A DNA stretch of 52,643 nucleotides. Origin: Circinella minor (Eukaryota; Mucoromycota; Mucoromycetes; Mucorales; Lichtheimiaceae). The notes below the pieces were generated by a model. That model did not search any database. It saw only the letters and a program-made list of their open reading frames with translations, and had not been told where the DNA came from. Position 1 is the first letter of the stretch, and each line of letters opens with the position of its first letter. This document shows, piece by piece, positions 12,434 to 22,223 of this stretch. Made by a program: the position numbers and the translations under genes. The DNA is taken from assembly GCA_016758965.1 (NCBI GenBank), contig JAEPRB010000263.1, positions 1 to 52,643 on the forward strand, in the 5' to 3' direction.

Positions 12434-12691
12434 GGTTTTTTTTTTTTTTTTGCTGTGAATGAAAAGAACCCGAAGAAAATAAATGTAGTTGCTTTATTTA
12501 TTATTTTTTAGAGTGCCACGAGGACATAAAATAATGGAGGAACGTGGCAACATTGCTTCCTCCACCCCCTTTTCTTCCCCTCACTTTTCTCTTATTATAA
12601 AATATAAAACTTGAGATCTTTTTCACTCCATTCCTTTTTTTTTTTACTTCTCTCTTTTTTTATAAACATATTAATAACCTAAAATTTTATA

Positions 12692-15162
12692 ATGTCACAC
12701 CCATTGGATCCTCATCCTACTTCTAGCCGAGATTCCTGTACCTCAAGTCCTGTACCTACAAGTACAACGACAGACGATGACGAGGAATTTGAAGATTTCT
12801 TTTCTAAATCTCCACCATTTATTCCCGGTCATAATAGACCATTCTCTTCTCCAACACCAGATAATATTATTCGGTCAGCAAGTCCATTTGGAAGAAGATA
12901 TAAAAAACCTATTAATGGTATTCAAACGAAAGGGTTTGCACGCTCAGGTAGAAACTACTATTCTTTTTTTTTACTCTTTCTCTTTCTGTGTAGTCTGTGT
13001 TTTTATGTGAAACACATGCATATCTTTTACTAAAAGGTTTATATTAACCATGTGATATATTATTATTAATAATAATAAATATTAGCAAAACGACGCTCAT
13101 CAGTACTTACACTCGGGTCTATTGAACGACTGCAAAACTTTTATGCAAGAAGAGATCTTAAAGTCAACAAGTATGCATACCAAATATATCTATCTATATA
13201 TATATATTTTTTATGCCCTCATGCATAAAACAAGTGTGTATGAATATTGTATGCTAATAAACTTTATGTGACCCCAAACCCGGCTCCGGGGGCGAACTTT
13301 TTTTTTTCTTGTTTACACAGAGAAGGTTTACTTGGATTTAAACGAGACGTGGTTGTTGAAGAACCCGAAGATTTCGATGATACAGATGATTTAGATCAAT
13401 TACCTACTCCACAAGCACCACCCCCTAGTTGGCGAGATTTAGATGTCGAAACAGATTTAGATGTTTTATTATCTCACTGCTTTGATGATATTCAACAAAC
13501 ATTAACACAATGGGCTATGGTCACTGGACCTCGTCAACATTCAAGTATCAGTAGTCGAGGAAGTCATACCAGTAACGATAGTAACACAACGGATGAAGGA
13601 TTTCAAATTTTACCTCTTTTAGATTCTGTCACCAAAATGATTAATTCAGTAAAAAATTATACACATCATCGTCATGATTTATCCAATCACGCTTTACATA
13701 AAGTACGTCATGCAGCATTGGATTTATTGGAATCTATTAAATCTTTGGAAACTCGATTTCGAAAAGATCAAGAACAAGCAGAACAAGCTGTGATGGAGGG
13801 AGGAGGATTAGGCATAGGAGAATATACTTATCATACATCCGAATTTGGCATGTTGGAAAATGAAAGAAAAGCCATTCATACTTATCTTTTAACGGTTGAA
13901 AATTTCGCATTTAATCCACCTCATCATATTGGTAGTCCACCTGCAGCCTTTTCTTATGAAATTAAGGCCCTAATGGCTAAAACATCTGTGGAACAAGAGG
14001 AGACAAATGAGGATGCGCTTCATTTGCCACAGCCTGCGCAGCAGTCTACTACTCATCAGGGGTTACCTGATTGGTTACAACGAGGGACGTTTCAGGATGA
14101 TGCTATAGGTAAAGAAAGGAGAAAGGCAGGGGGGAAGGGGGGGAAGAAAGCTTAATGACAATCCGTATCGAAATAGGAATATAAAAAGGGAGAGAGAGAA
14201 AACAAAAATTATATTATTAACAAAAGGAGAAAAAATGTGGCGTTGTTATATCATGATTTTATATAGGTCGATATCATGCTTTACTTAATGACAATCGACA
14301 TAATATGGATGGTGATAATTCCGCAGCTCAATCCATGGATTCTATCCCTGATCCTCATGAAGATCGAGATGCATTTTTATCATATTTGGCGTAAGTTTTA
14401 TTAATATACTCCCTTTGACAACTTGAAACTTCCCTTTCTTTTCTCCCAATTCCCTTCCTCATCTTACATTTTCTGGGGTTCTCTCCCTTTTTTTTTCACA
14501 CCGCAAGAGTAAAAAAGAATTAATTTTTTTTTATGTATCTAACAAACAATTATATAATATTACTATAGTGATGGGATTACTCTTTGTAATGTTTATAATA
14601 ATATCGTTAAACGTACGCGACGACCTTTTGGATTTATTAATAAAATTCATTCTGATACAAAACGTACTTATCGAGCTATCGAAAATTTACGTTATTTCAC
14701 TGCGTAAGTTCAACTCTTTCATTCTGGTGGTGTTTAGTATAGGTCAAGGCAATTATTTTAATTATTTTTTTATAAATGTTTTATTTTAGTGCATGTTCAT
14801 TCCGTTTCGAGTTAAGCTTTAAAGGATTTGATCCATCCGAAGTGGCTCGTAAAACCGATAAAGGATTAGAAACTGTAAGTCACCATTATCTCTTTTTTTT
14901 TATTATTAATTCCTTCTTACTTTCCAACATCTAACCCATCTTTCTATCATCTTTATATATATATATTCTTTATAAATAACAGCTCGAAAATGTAATTGTT
15001 GCATTTTGTGATTGCGTTATTAAAGAACTACGTGAATATACTGATATGACTAGTAAACAGCGAACATTACCAACTAATCCACCAGTAGAAGATTTCGTTG
15101 CAGAATACCTTGAGAAACGTCTCTCAATTAGTGAAGATAATACACTATCTCTATCACAATAA
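12692..15162 (+). CDS. Conserved fungal protein with C-terminal calponin-homology-like domain
   Basis: A 550-aa protein in seven exons (12692-12947, 13086-13170, 13321-14108, 14267-14390, 14569-14703, 14790-14874, 14983-15162) that join in frame. The N-terminus is disordered and Ser/Pro/Asp-rich (DDDEEFEDFFSKSPPFIPG). A helical middle section starts near residue 140 (DLDVLLSHCFDDIQQTLTQW) and continues through VTKMINSVKNYTHHRHDLSN and HKVRHAALDLLESIKSLETR. The C-terminal part resembles a CH domain: LADGITLCNVYNNIV, PFGFINKIHSDT, RAIENLRYFTAAC, SFKGFDPSEVARKTDKG. CH domains bind actin or act in signalling scaffolds, so a cytoskeletal or polarity role is possible but not shown. I do not know a gene symbol. 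The length of the Asp/Glu-rich insert near residue 120 and a very G-rich tail in exon 3 (KERRKAGG is intronic read-through, excluded) were checked. Confidence 0.78.
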
Positions 15163-15291
15163 TAATACTTCCTCCCTTTACCCCTGGTTTTTTTTTTCCT
15201 TTGTATGACTTTTTTTCTCTCTCGTTTCAACGCTTAGCATCCCCATTTTAGAAATTATTTATCTATATATCCTTTTTTTTTTATATTATTA

Positions 15292-15322
<31 letters not shown>

Positions 15323-15955
15323 TTATTTCCTTTCCTTTATTATATACACACACATACATTACATTTTTTTTATATACACAAAACAACAACAACAACAACA
15401 ACAACAACAATCATTATTTCTTTTCTCTCTCTCAATTGAATCATTTATTAATATAACTTGTAAAATTCATGAAAAAAAAAATGTCATAATATAATATAAT
15501 TAAACTATTTTTTTTTTTATCTTTTTATCATCCAATTCATATAAAATTACATCTATTGAACCTGATAAAAAGTTTTTTTTGAAGGATATACTTCTTGCAT
15601 ATTCATATTAATGGCTAGAAAAAAAATTGTCTTCTAATCGGCTTTTCTCTCTCTTTTTTTTTATATATATTTTAAATTAGATTATCGTTGTCATTTTGAT
15701 ACATTTGAGTAAAGAAAGTACTTTTTTTTCAATTTTAGTGGGTACTCTCAAACGTTTACTAATTATGAAAAAAAAACTCTTGTTAATTTTATAATATAAA
15801 TATACTACACAGGTAAAAATGATAAACTTTTCCAAAGTATTTCTGTATGATCAAAAGTTTGCAAATTTAAACGGTGATGGAAAAACACGATTTATTGCTG
15901 CATGAGATATGGCGTTTTTTATATACCAAATTTTCACAAGCAATCGTTAATTTAA
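15163..15955. other. Low-complexity intergenic sequence
   Basis: No gene recognised. Contains the 3' flank of the CH-like gene, ATT and TTTA microsatellites (15288-15325), an ACA trinucleotide run (about 15383-15410) and AT-rich filler. Confidence 0.4.
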
Positions 15956-16177
15956 GCACGACTAGGTGAGAAGACTGGGATTATAATAGCAGTAACAGTT
16001 GCCAGAAACGAAATTAAAAGCTTAAAAGTTATAGAGAAGAGGCCAGTAAAAAAATGGGTTCCAGAGGAAGACACTTCAAGGTTTAAGGAGTTAGCAGGAT
16101 TCAGTGAAGCTGAAAAAAGACACCAGTACTTCCTATCAATGAAAAGTAGTTTAATGATGGTTGTTGAAAACTATTAA
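15956..16177 (+). pseudogene. Coding-like 73-codon fragment without start codon
   Basis: An open stretch between TAA 15953-15955 and TAA 16175-16177 encodes residues with normal protein composition, e.g. IIIAVTVARNEIKSLKVIEK followed by KKWVPEEDTSRFKELAGFSE. It has no initiating ATG near its start. A TAG just before GTGAGAAG (about 15965) could be an old acceptor. I cannot assign a family. It looks like an exon of a decayed gene or transposon, in a region with other relics. Confidence 0.3.
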
Positions 16178-17088
16178 AGACGCTAAGAGACATTTTTCTC
16201 TGTCTTTGTGTGAAAACAAACCCTTTCTCGAATCAGTCAACTCTCGTTTCTATGGTGGGATTTCTTGTAAAGGGTAAGAAGGGGAAATAAAGTGGCACGT
16301 AGTTGAAAATCAATTAATTAAATCAATGTAATCTACTTCTTCAAGACCATCAATTTTTTTAGGAAGACTTTACTTTAAATAAATACGCATGCACTTTTCC
16401 ACATATATACAGAAAAATAACAGACTTTTTTTATTATTTAAGAACTTGAGATGTGATTGATTATATAAATAAAACAAAAAAAAATCAAGTTCGCTGGGGG
16501 GGGTTCGTGTGGAATGACTATTGACGATTATGCTTAAATATAGTGATAAAAGAAGGTGTAGTGTCATGGAATTAAGAATGTAAAAATACCGGAGATTCTA
16601 AGGGTCCATCCCTGATAGATCTTCTTAAGATAAGACTCCTTAAGATACATTCTTCAGATGACATACCAGAAATTAACCCATCATAATAAACGGTTCATGT
16701 AAATAGACCAACTCGTACATAGAATAATAATCTTTATCTTATTTTTTAGAATAAACACTGTTTCAAAGGGTTCGTCATTTTTATTTATTTTTATTGATTG
16801 AATTAAATTATTATTCTATCGTACACCTCAGAAGACGAAATATATATTGAAATAACAATAATAGTTGATGATTGGCGTATAATTCATTAATCATAATAAA
16901 AACGTGTTATAGTTAATTGTAGTTGATTTGATAATTGATTAAAAAAAATTGTTGGTTAGTCACTACTCGATTTTCTTTTTTTGCTTGATCTTGATAATCA
17001 ACATGAACTAATAGGAAAGCCATAATTCCGCAGGATTGCATGGTTGACAGTGCATTCTGCTTCTTTTTTTTTACATTTTCAAGAGTGA
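16178..17088. other. Intergenic, no gene recognised
   Basis: AT-rich DNA with no recognisable coding or RNA gene. Around 16585-16660 there are imperfect repeats of CTTAAGATA-like sequence, possibly an old relic. Confidence 0.35.
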
Positions 17089-17160
17089 TACAGTTAAACC
17101 CCGCTTTTTGCACAGGTGGGATTTGGCTTGAAAGTAGTGCAAAAAAACGGGGTTATTGTA
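17089..17160. mobile_element. Tiny TA-flanked inverted-repeat element
   Basis: The left end TACAGTTAAACCCCGC continues TTTTTGCAC; the reverse complement of the right end reads TACAATAACCCCGT then TTTTTTGCAC. The two match over about 25 bp with few differences, and TA stands at both outer edges (17089-17090, 17159-17160). The space between the arms is about 21 bp. The whole element is thus 68 bp plus TA duplications, far shorter than usual MITEs. It could be the fused ends of a pogo/Tc1-type element after internal deletion. It lies beside other transposon relics. Confidence 0.5.
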
Positions 17161-17236
17161 TTCTATTTGCATTATTTAGAAAAGAAATTAAGGTTAGCAA
17201 AGATATAAACGTTTTAATCAAACACTTTGTTCTTAC

Positions 17237-18170
17237 TTTAGTTTGAATAAGCTTAGAAATGAAGGCATGTAATGAATGTAATGCTTCGATGTTTCTACAT
17301 AAAGTAGCCTTTGATAGCTTCACCATTCGATATGTCTAAGGAAATGACATATCCATTACATATGTGGCTAAATTTTCGCCTTGACATAACAGCCCGCAGA
17401 CCGTAGGTGTAGGTACTCTTTTCTCTACTAATTCATTATACATAAGTTTCATTTGTTTTCCTAACTTGATTAAATCAGATTCTACGGCTGAATTTCGAGA
17501 CTTGGGTTTGAATTCTGCCACAATAACGATACATCTAATATTAATAATACGGCTAAAAACTTGGAAGTCAGGTTTAAATACTGAGTCTTCTTTTAAGGCG
17601 CCATTGGCCCTATAAAAATATATCAAATGTATGTACGTAGATTAGTCATCTATTTCCACAAAAGCTGCCACCAAAAGTGCTAGCTTACCATTGAACAGTG
17701 AATTTCTTTTCCGTACTATAAATTGACTGAAGTATAGGTGCTAACTAATGATGTACGTAAGAGTTTTCGATCGAACTACCATGAGAACCAGCAACAAACA
17801 CAGGTAATCTAAAAAAGTATATGGTATTAGTAACTCATAATAGCATGTTGACATTTATGTATACTTACAATTGGATTAAAGTATGGGCCATATGCAAATC
17901 GACCTCATTGTCCTGTTCAGTCGCTTGAATTAAAAAATCAGTACATAATTTTAGTGTTGACTTCAAATCATCAGGAGGATTCTACAGACAAGCAATTTCA
18001 TTAGTTTCACAACACATGCTTCAAAACGTATGGTATTGACTTACTTCAGCAATTTCCAGACACCAAACATGAGATTTAGTCGGATTCTGAGGGCGATAGC
18101 AGTTAAAGTTTATATCAGATATTACCATTTTATATAATTCCGCTCCAAAATATTTGGTTATAGACCTCAT
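17237..18170 (-). pseudogene. Multi-exon pseudogene of an unrecognised, probably lineage-specific family
   Basis: Reading leftward from ATG 18170 (MRSITKYFGAELYKMVISDI), four blocks join across good GT-AG introns in one frame: ending SHVWCLEIAE, then NPPDDLKSTLKLCTDFLIQA, then LPVFVAGSHGSSIENSYVHH-stop-LAPILQSIYSTEKKF, then WANGALKEDSVFKPDFQVFS through VAEFKPKSRNSAVESDLIKL and VCGLLCQGENLATYVMDMSF. After this comes an in-frame TAG (17336-17338) and then TYRMVKLSKATLCRNIEALH. Two TAG stops inside otherwise continuous coding sequence argue for a recent pseudogene. An AAA|GTAAGA donor at 17237 suggests a further lost exon. The IAEFKP/ESDLIKLGKQMK pattern recalls multi-copy hypothetical proteins of Mucorales, from memory; no function can be given. 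Confidence 0.62.
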
Positions 18171-18298
18171 CAAATATTTTTATCAAAAATATATATATCA
18201 TTAAGTGATCTTTGAAATAAGATACTGTGAGTCAATCATATTTACGCTTAAGTATTTTCTTCTCTTCACTTACAGAAGTTTGATAAAAATATCCAACA

Positions 18299-18966
18299 AT
18301 GAATACAGCAACAACCGCATATAACCAGTTCTTCAACCATTTGGATAAATATACAAGATCAACAACCACTGTAAGTACTATTTCATCTCCACCTAACATT
18401 TAATTCCATATAAAAATTACTAAATATTTATTTATACCTTATAGTATGATCCTGATGTATTGAATGCTGCCCAATTTGCCTTTGAAAAGCTCAAGAAACA
18501 TTATTCTCGAGCAACACAGCCTGTTTACACCATCTCGCAAAACATTGGATCCTCGTTGCCGCTATACTTGATGGTCTTACGTTAATTAGCCTCAGTTTTG
18601 GATTGCGAATGCCAAGAAGCAGGTTGAAGAAGAAGGGAACAAATTTCAGCCGGCGATAAATATCAGAGCAAGACTTGGCGATTGACGACGATTACGAGCC
18701 ACATTTTGGCCAAACCGATCCATTGCAGTCATATCTTGTCGAACCGACGAATTCAAAAGCTGACGTTATGCGATTTTGGAAAAAACAAGTGGAGACAACA
18801 GGTGGTATTAAGAATGGTAGTGGCTGATGCACTTTATATGATCGCAAGGCGTTATTTGGCTGTACCAGCAAGTTCAGTTCCGAGTGAACGTTGCTTTTCG
18901 CGTGCGGCAATATTTATTCCACAACAACGTAATCGTTTTGCTACCACGTGCTCTTCAAGAATCTGA
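18299..18966 (+). pseudogene. hAT-family transposase relic
   Basis: Degraded hAT transposase, cut-and-paste type. Frame pieces on the + strand: MNTATTAYNQFFNHLDKYTR, after a GT-AG intron AAQFAFEKLKKHYSRATQPV, then after a shift LDPRCRYT (the conserved L-D-P-R block), then DDYEPHFGQTDPLQSYLVEP, and finally ARRYLAVPASSVPSERCFSR, the hAT C-terminal dimerisation motif. At least two frameshifts and several stops separate these, so no functional protein is made. Terminal inverted repeats or an 8-bp target duplication were not found by eye. Confidence 0.8.
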
Positions 18967-19343
18967 GGCTGTAGTTCACAAACTTCGTTTCTACTGTTCC
19001 CTTGTCATTGCTTTACCAAACAATAAAAAAAATTAGCCATTTGATTCTGTGTGAATTTGTTTTTGGCTTATATTCATACCTTCTTTGATTAAATTATTTA
19101 CATGGCATTTTATATCAATGGGAAGATTTTTTTTATCTTTGGACATTGCTGTAAGACCATGTAAATATTTTGATAATACGGTGCTTCGTTTGGTTTTTCG
19201 TGTTTTGTTTGCATTTATCCATCTTGTAAAAAGCCTCAACTGTGATATTTGATTATTTTAATAAGAGTAGAAAATAAAAACAGACAAAGGTAAAAATCCT
19301 TTAAAACTTTGTGTTATACAGGACTTTTCAGAAGAAGTTGACC
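18967..19343. other. Flank of hAT relic, no gene recognised
   Basis: An open minus-strand frame at 19033-19239 ends in KDKKNLPIDIKCHVNNLIKE and similar residues but has no ATG start and no family I recognise. It may belong to the decayed transposon next door. Confidence 0.3.
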
Positions 19344-19558
19344 CATGGTGTTTTTGATTTCAAGGATGACGTTTTTGATTCCATGGATGTTCTTTTTATA
19401 ATCGCAGATGGTGTTTTTTATATTCGAGGTAAACCTTTTTTATATTCGCAGATGTTATATTTGAATTCATGGATGGTGTTTTTGATTTCAAGGTAGACGT
19501 TTTTTTGAATCATGGATGGTATTTTTCAATTTCAAGGCAAACGTTTTTTATATTCAAG
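19344..19558. repeat. 21-22 bp minisatellite, about ten degenerate copies
   Basis: Tandem units of 21-22 bp modelled on ATGGTGTTTTTGATTTCAAG. Clear copies begin at 19344, 19365, 19386, 19407 and continue to about 19558, alternating types with GACGTTTTTGATTCCATGG and TTTTTTATATTCG. Since 21 is a multiple of three, one frame across the array gives repeated DGVFDFK-like heptads, but there is no sign of a real protein. Confidence 0.7.
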
Positions 19559-19760
19559 AGTAATATTTATTTTTTCGCGTGTCAAGATAAAGGTTTGACA
19601 TGTTATACAAAGAAAAATCTTTTTTTTGAATTATTCGGGTAATAAATAATAATATGATCAAACTTGAATAAATACACAAACACAAACACAAAGATACCAT
19701 TAACGGAATTGCTATTTTTAAAATTTCCCACAAGTCACAAAAGATTGACATTTTAGGGGG

Positions 19761-19767
19761 TTATAAG
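19761..19767 (+). promoter_or_regulatory. TATA-like element of the U6 gene
   Basis: TTATAAG lies 29 bp before the inferred first base of U6 (19790). This is the usual spacing for RNA polymerase III type 3 or yeast-like U6 promoters. Confidence 0.55.
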
Positions 19768-19789
19768 TGGATCGTTCCGGAATAAAAAA

Positions 19790-19821
19790 GTGACAAGTAC
19801 TTCGGTACCTCTGTCACATTA

Positions 19822-19853
<32 letters not shown>

Positions 19854-19909
19854 GGCCCCTGCACAAGGATGACACTAACGCTCAGAGTTGGATCGCACTT
19901 CGGTGCCAC
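19790..19909 (+). ncRNA. U6 spliceosomal snRNA
   Basis: The core is unmistakable: AAATTGGAACGATACAGAGA contains the ACAGAGA box that pairs with the 5' splice site, followed by AGATTAGCATGGCCCCTGC with the AGC triad region, then GGATGACAC. The internal stem-loop can form from CUAAC and GUUGG. The 5' end makes a strong hairpin: GUGACA pairs with UGUCAC, with an inner GUAC-UUCG-GUAC. A second UUCG hairpin, GCAC-UUCG-GUGC, precedes the T run at the 3' end. Boundaries are set by the 5' hairpin base and the terminator, so the RNA is about 120 nt, a little longer than human (about 107) and yeast (112) U6. No intron interrupts it. It sits amid transposon relics but appears intact. Confidence 0.93.
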
Positions 19910-19918
19910 TTTTTTTTT
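19910..19918 (+). terminator. Pol III terminator of U6
   Basis: A run of nine T residues directly follows the 3' hairpin of U6, the normal RNA polymerase III stop signal. Confidence 0.8.
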
Positions 19919-20459
19919 GTATTTTTTTTTTTTATTTCTTTCATTTTTTTTATTTCATTTTTTTATGTCGTAGCCATAAATAGTAGTGACTTTACTTTTC
20001 CGTCTTTTGTAACGTATTTTATTTTTATATTGCCACGTAGTTAATCCATATCACTGTCACATCATCATAATAATTATTCAAACACGTAGTCAACTCTCTT
20101 ACAGTCACGAACATGTATATTATCATTATTAGTTAATCATATATTTTAGAAAGTATATAATACCCCTTCACATTTCATATAATAAAACATTATCGTTCAA
20201 TTTATATTTATTCTTTTATTATCTTTTGTTCTATTCTATTTCTATTGGCTACTGTACTGATCCGCCAAAAATAATACGACATTCATTTTATTTATTTATA
20301 TATCATAGTCATTATAAATAATATAAAAATTGATTTTTATTTATTTACTTGTAACAAAAGGATGTATCGAAAGATAATGATACTAACATAGTTATATGAA
20401 GCTGTAGCATTTTCCATGTAACCCATCATATCAGTATTTACTACATCCTTTGATTTTTA
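19919..20459. other. AT-rich spacer between U6 and the GH28 relic
   Basis: Poly-T and AT-rich sequence; no coding or RNA gene recognised. Confidence 0.35.
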
Positions 20460-22223
20460 TTATCTGTTTTGTTCTTGCTTTTTAGATTGGTGATATTTGT
20501 ATCCATGATGTTCTTTTCTTTCATGTTTGTGATGCTGACGGTGATAATGCTCAGAAGACTCGGTTGGTATAACGGTAGTAGTAACTGTTGTTGTGGATTC
20601 TTTTGTTATAGTAGAAACATTAGATAACTTAGTTATGTGTAGTTGTAGTAGTGACAATAGTTGTCGTAGTGGTATCAACGGAAACAGACTGAACTGCTGC
20701 TACAATTTTCTTTTTGGTAGTAGCAGTACCACTACCAGCAAGAGAACTGATAGGAGGAACATCAGGAAAAAAAGAAGCTGGAATACTGGGAATTGGAATA
20801 GGTACGGTAAAACTAAAACTATCATCAATATCTTCGGCCATAGTTGGATAATTCTTGGGTGGAATAGTAACTGTAGCAGTGACTTTTTCATATGCAGTAG
20901 GAGTTGAAGTATTATCTTTTAAGCAGAAGCCAGTACCGTAAGCAGGTTGGCAAATATTGGTGAGAATTTTTCTTGATTTTATACAAACACGCACACACAC
21001 ATATATATATTATCCATTATTAATGTTCTTATTATATTATAAGTAACCCAATTAATAAATAATTAAAAGTAATCGAAATATGAAAATGCTATCCTTTTTT
21101 ATTTTTATACCTGTCCACATTTCAAAATTATCAATCGTAATATCAGTACACGGGGCGCCATCAGCACAAAGAACCTTGATAGGACCCCGTTGAGCACCAT
21201 TTTCACATGTACCTCTCCAATTAGTAATTGTAAAATTAACAAGTTGAACACCATCACCCATTGTAGTTTTCATACTACTCCAATATTGATCAATATTCAA
21301 TGAATAAGCATTACTATGGCCAATAAAGTTTTCAAGTAAAACGTTTGAGACTTTACCATCACCTCCATTGGACTTGATCATCATCATTTGATTCGAACGA
21401 GTAGTATACACATTTCGATAGGTAATATCAGAAATATTTGTTCCACCAGCTAATGATCCAAAAGCACTATCACCACTCCAACTACAATAAATGTTTTCAA
21501 TCAGCATATTATGAGATGGATTTTTTATGGTAACACGTTCATCCTTATTTGTCACTATAACGTCGTGAATCCAAATATTTTCTCCCCATACATCGATACC
21601 ATCCAATCCACCATGATCACCACCTCAAATAGCCATATTGTATACTTCGCCACTAGTACATGTATCAACCGAAAAATGAAATGAGGGAGAATCCGTAAGA
21701 GTAATATCATGAACAGAGAAATGGTCTACCATAGTAAGACGAAGAATACGAGGCCCATTCAAATTATCATTATCTGCATGGAATTCGTATCCATTACCTT
21801 GAATAGCGCCTTTTCCATTACTTGAAAATAATTCAAAGTCACTGGTCGTTTGACTAGAATCATATTATCACCTTCTGTACCAGTACGATAGATAGTACCA
21901 TCGAGTTGAAGAGCCCAAGCTTTTCCACCATTCAATATAACCCATGTTTCCATTACATATTCACCCTCAGGAATATAAACAATACCACCACCTTCAGTTC
22001 AAACACAATCAAAATGAGCGTCACTAATGGCAGGACCAATATCTGTCTTTTTATCGGCTATAGCACCATAATCAAGTACATTACATACTTTTTTGGTAGT
22101 TTTATTCGAAATGGATGTAATAGAACCAACAGAACCTGTTAATTGACTCACTACGCATACAGTAACAATGGTAACTATGGAAAAGATTGTTGTGTTGTTG
22201 TTGTTAGACGCATTATGTTTCAA
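20460..22223 (-). pseudogene. Rhamnogalacturonase (GH28) pseudogene
   Basis: Relic of a secreted pectin-degrading rhamnogalacturonan hydrolase. The order is as in intact enzymes: hydrophobic leader ([20 protein letters not shown]), [120 protein letters not shown], then after an intron ICQPAYGTGFCLKDN and IPIPSIPASFFPDV. Breaks: TGA at 21999-22001, a frameshift near 21840-21860, TGA at 21625-21627 (between NMAI and GGDHGG, where an Arg CGA codon would fit), and a frameshift near 20640 before a His/Lys-rich tail. Relatives usually have Cys after the KDE that is followed here by Arg. Clearly non-functional, fairly recent decay. No in-frame ATG is seen at the 5' limit. Confidence 0.85.

Noticed and set aside
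13247..13320. ATG at 13247 as start of the CH-like protein
   Set aside because: These residues come from intron 2; the acceptor at 13320 and exons 1-2 give a continuous frame from 12692.
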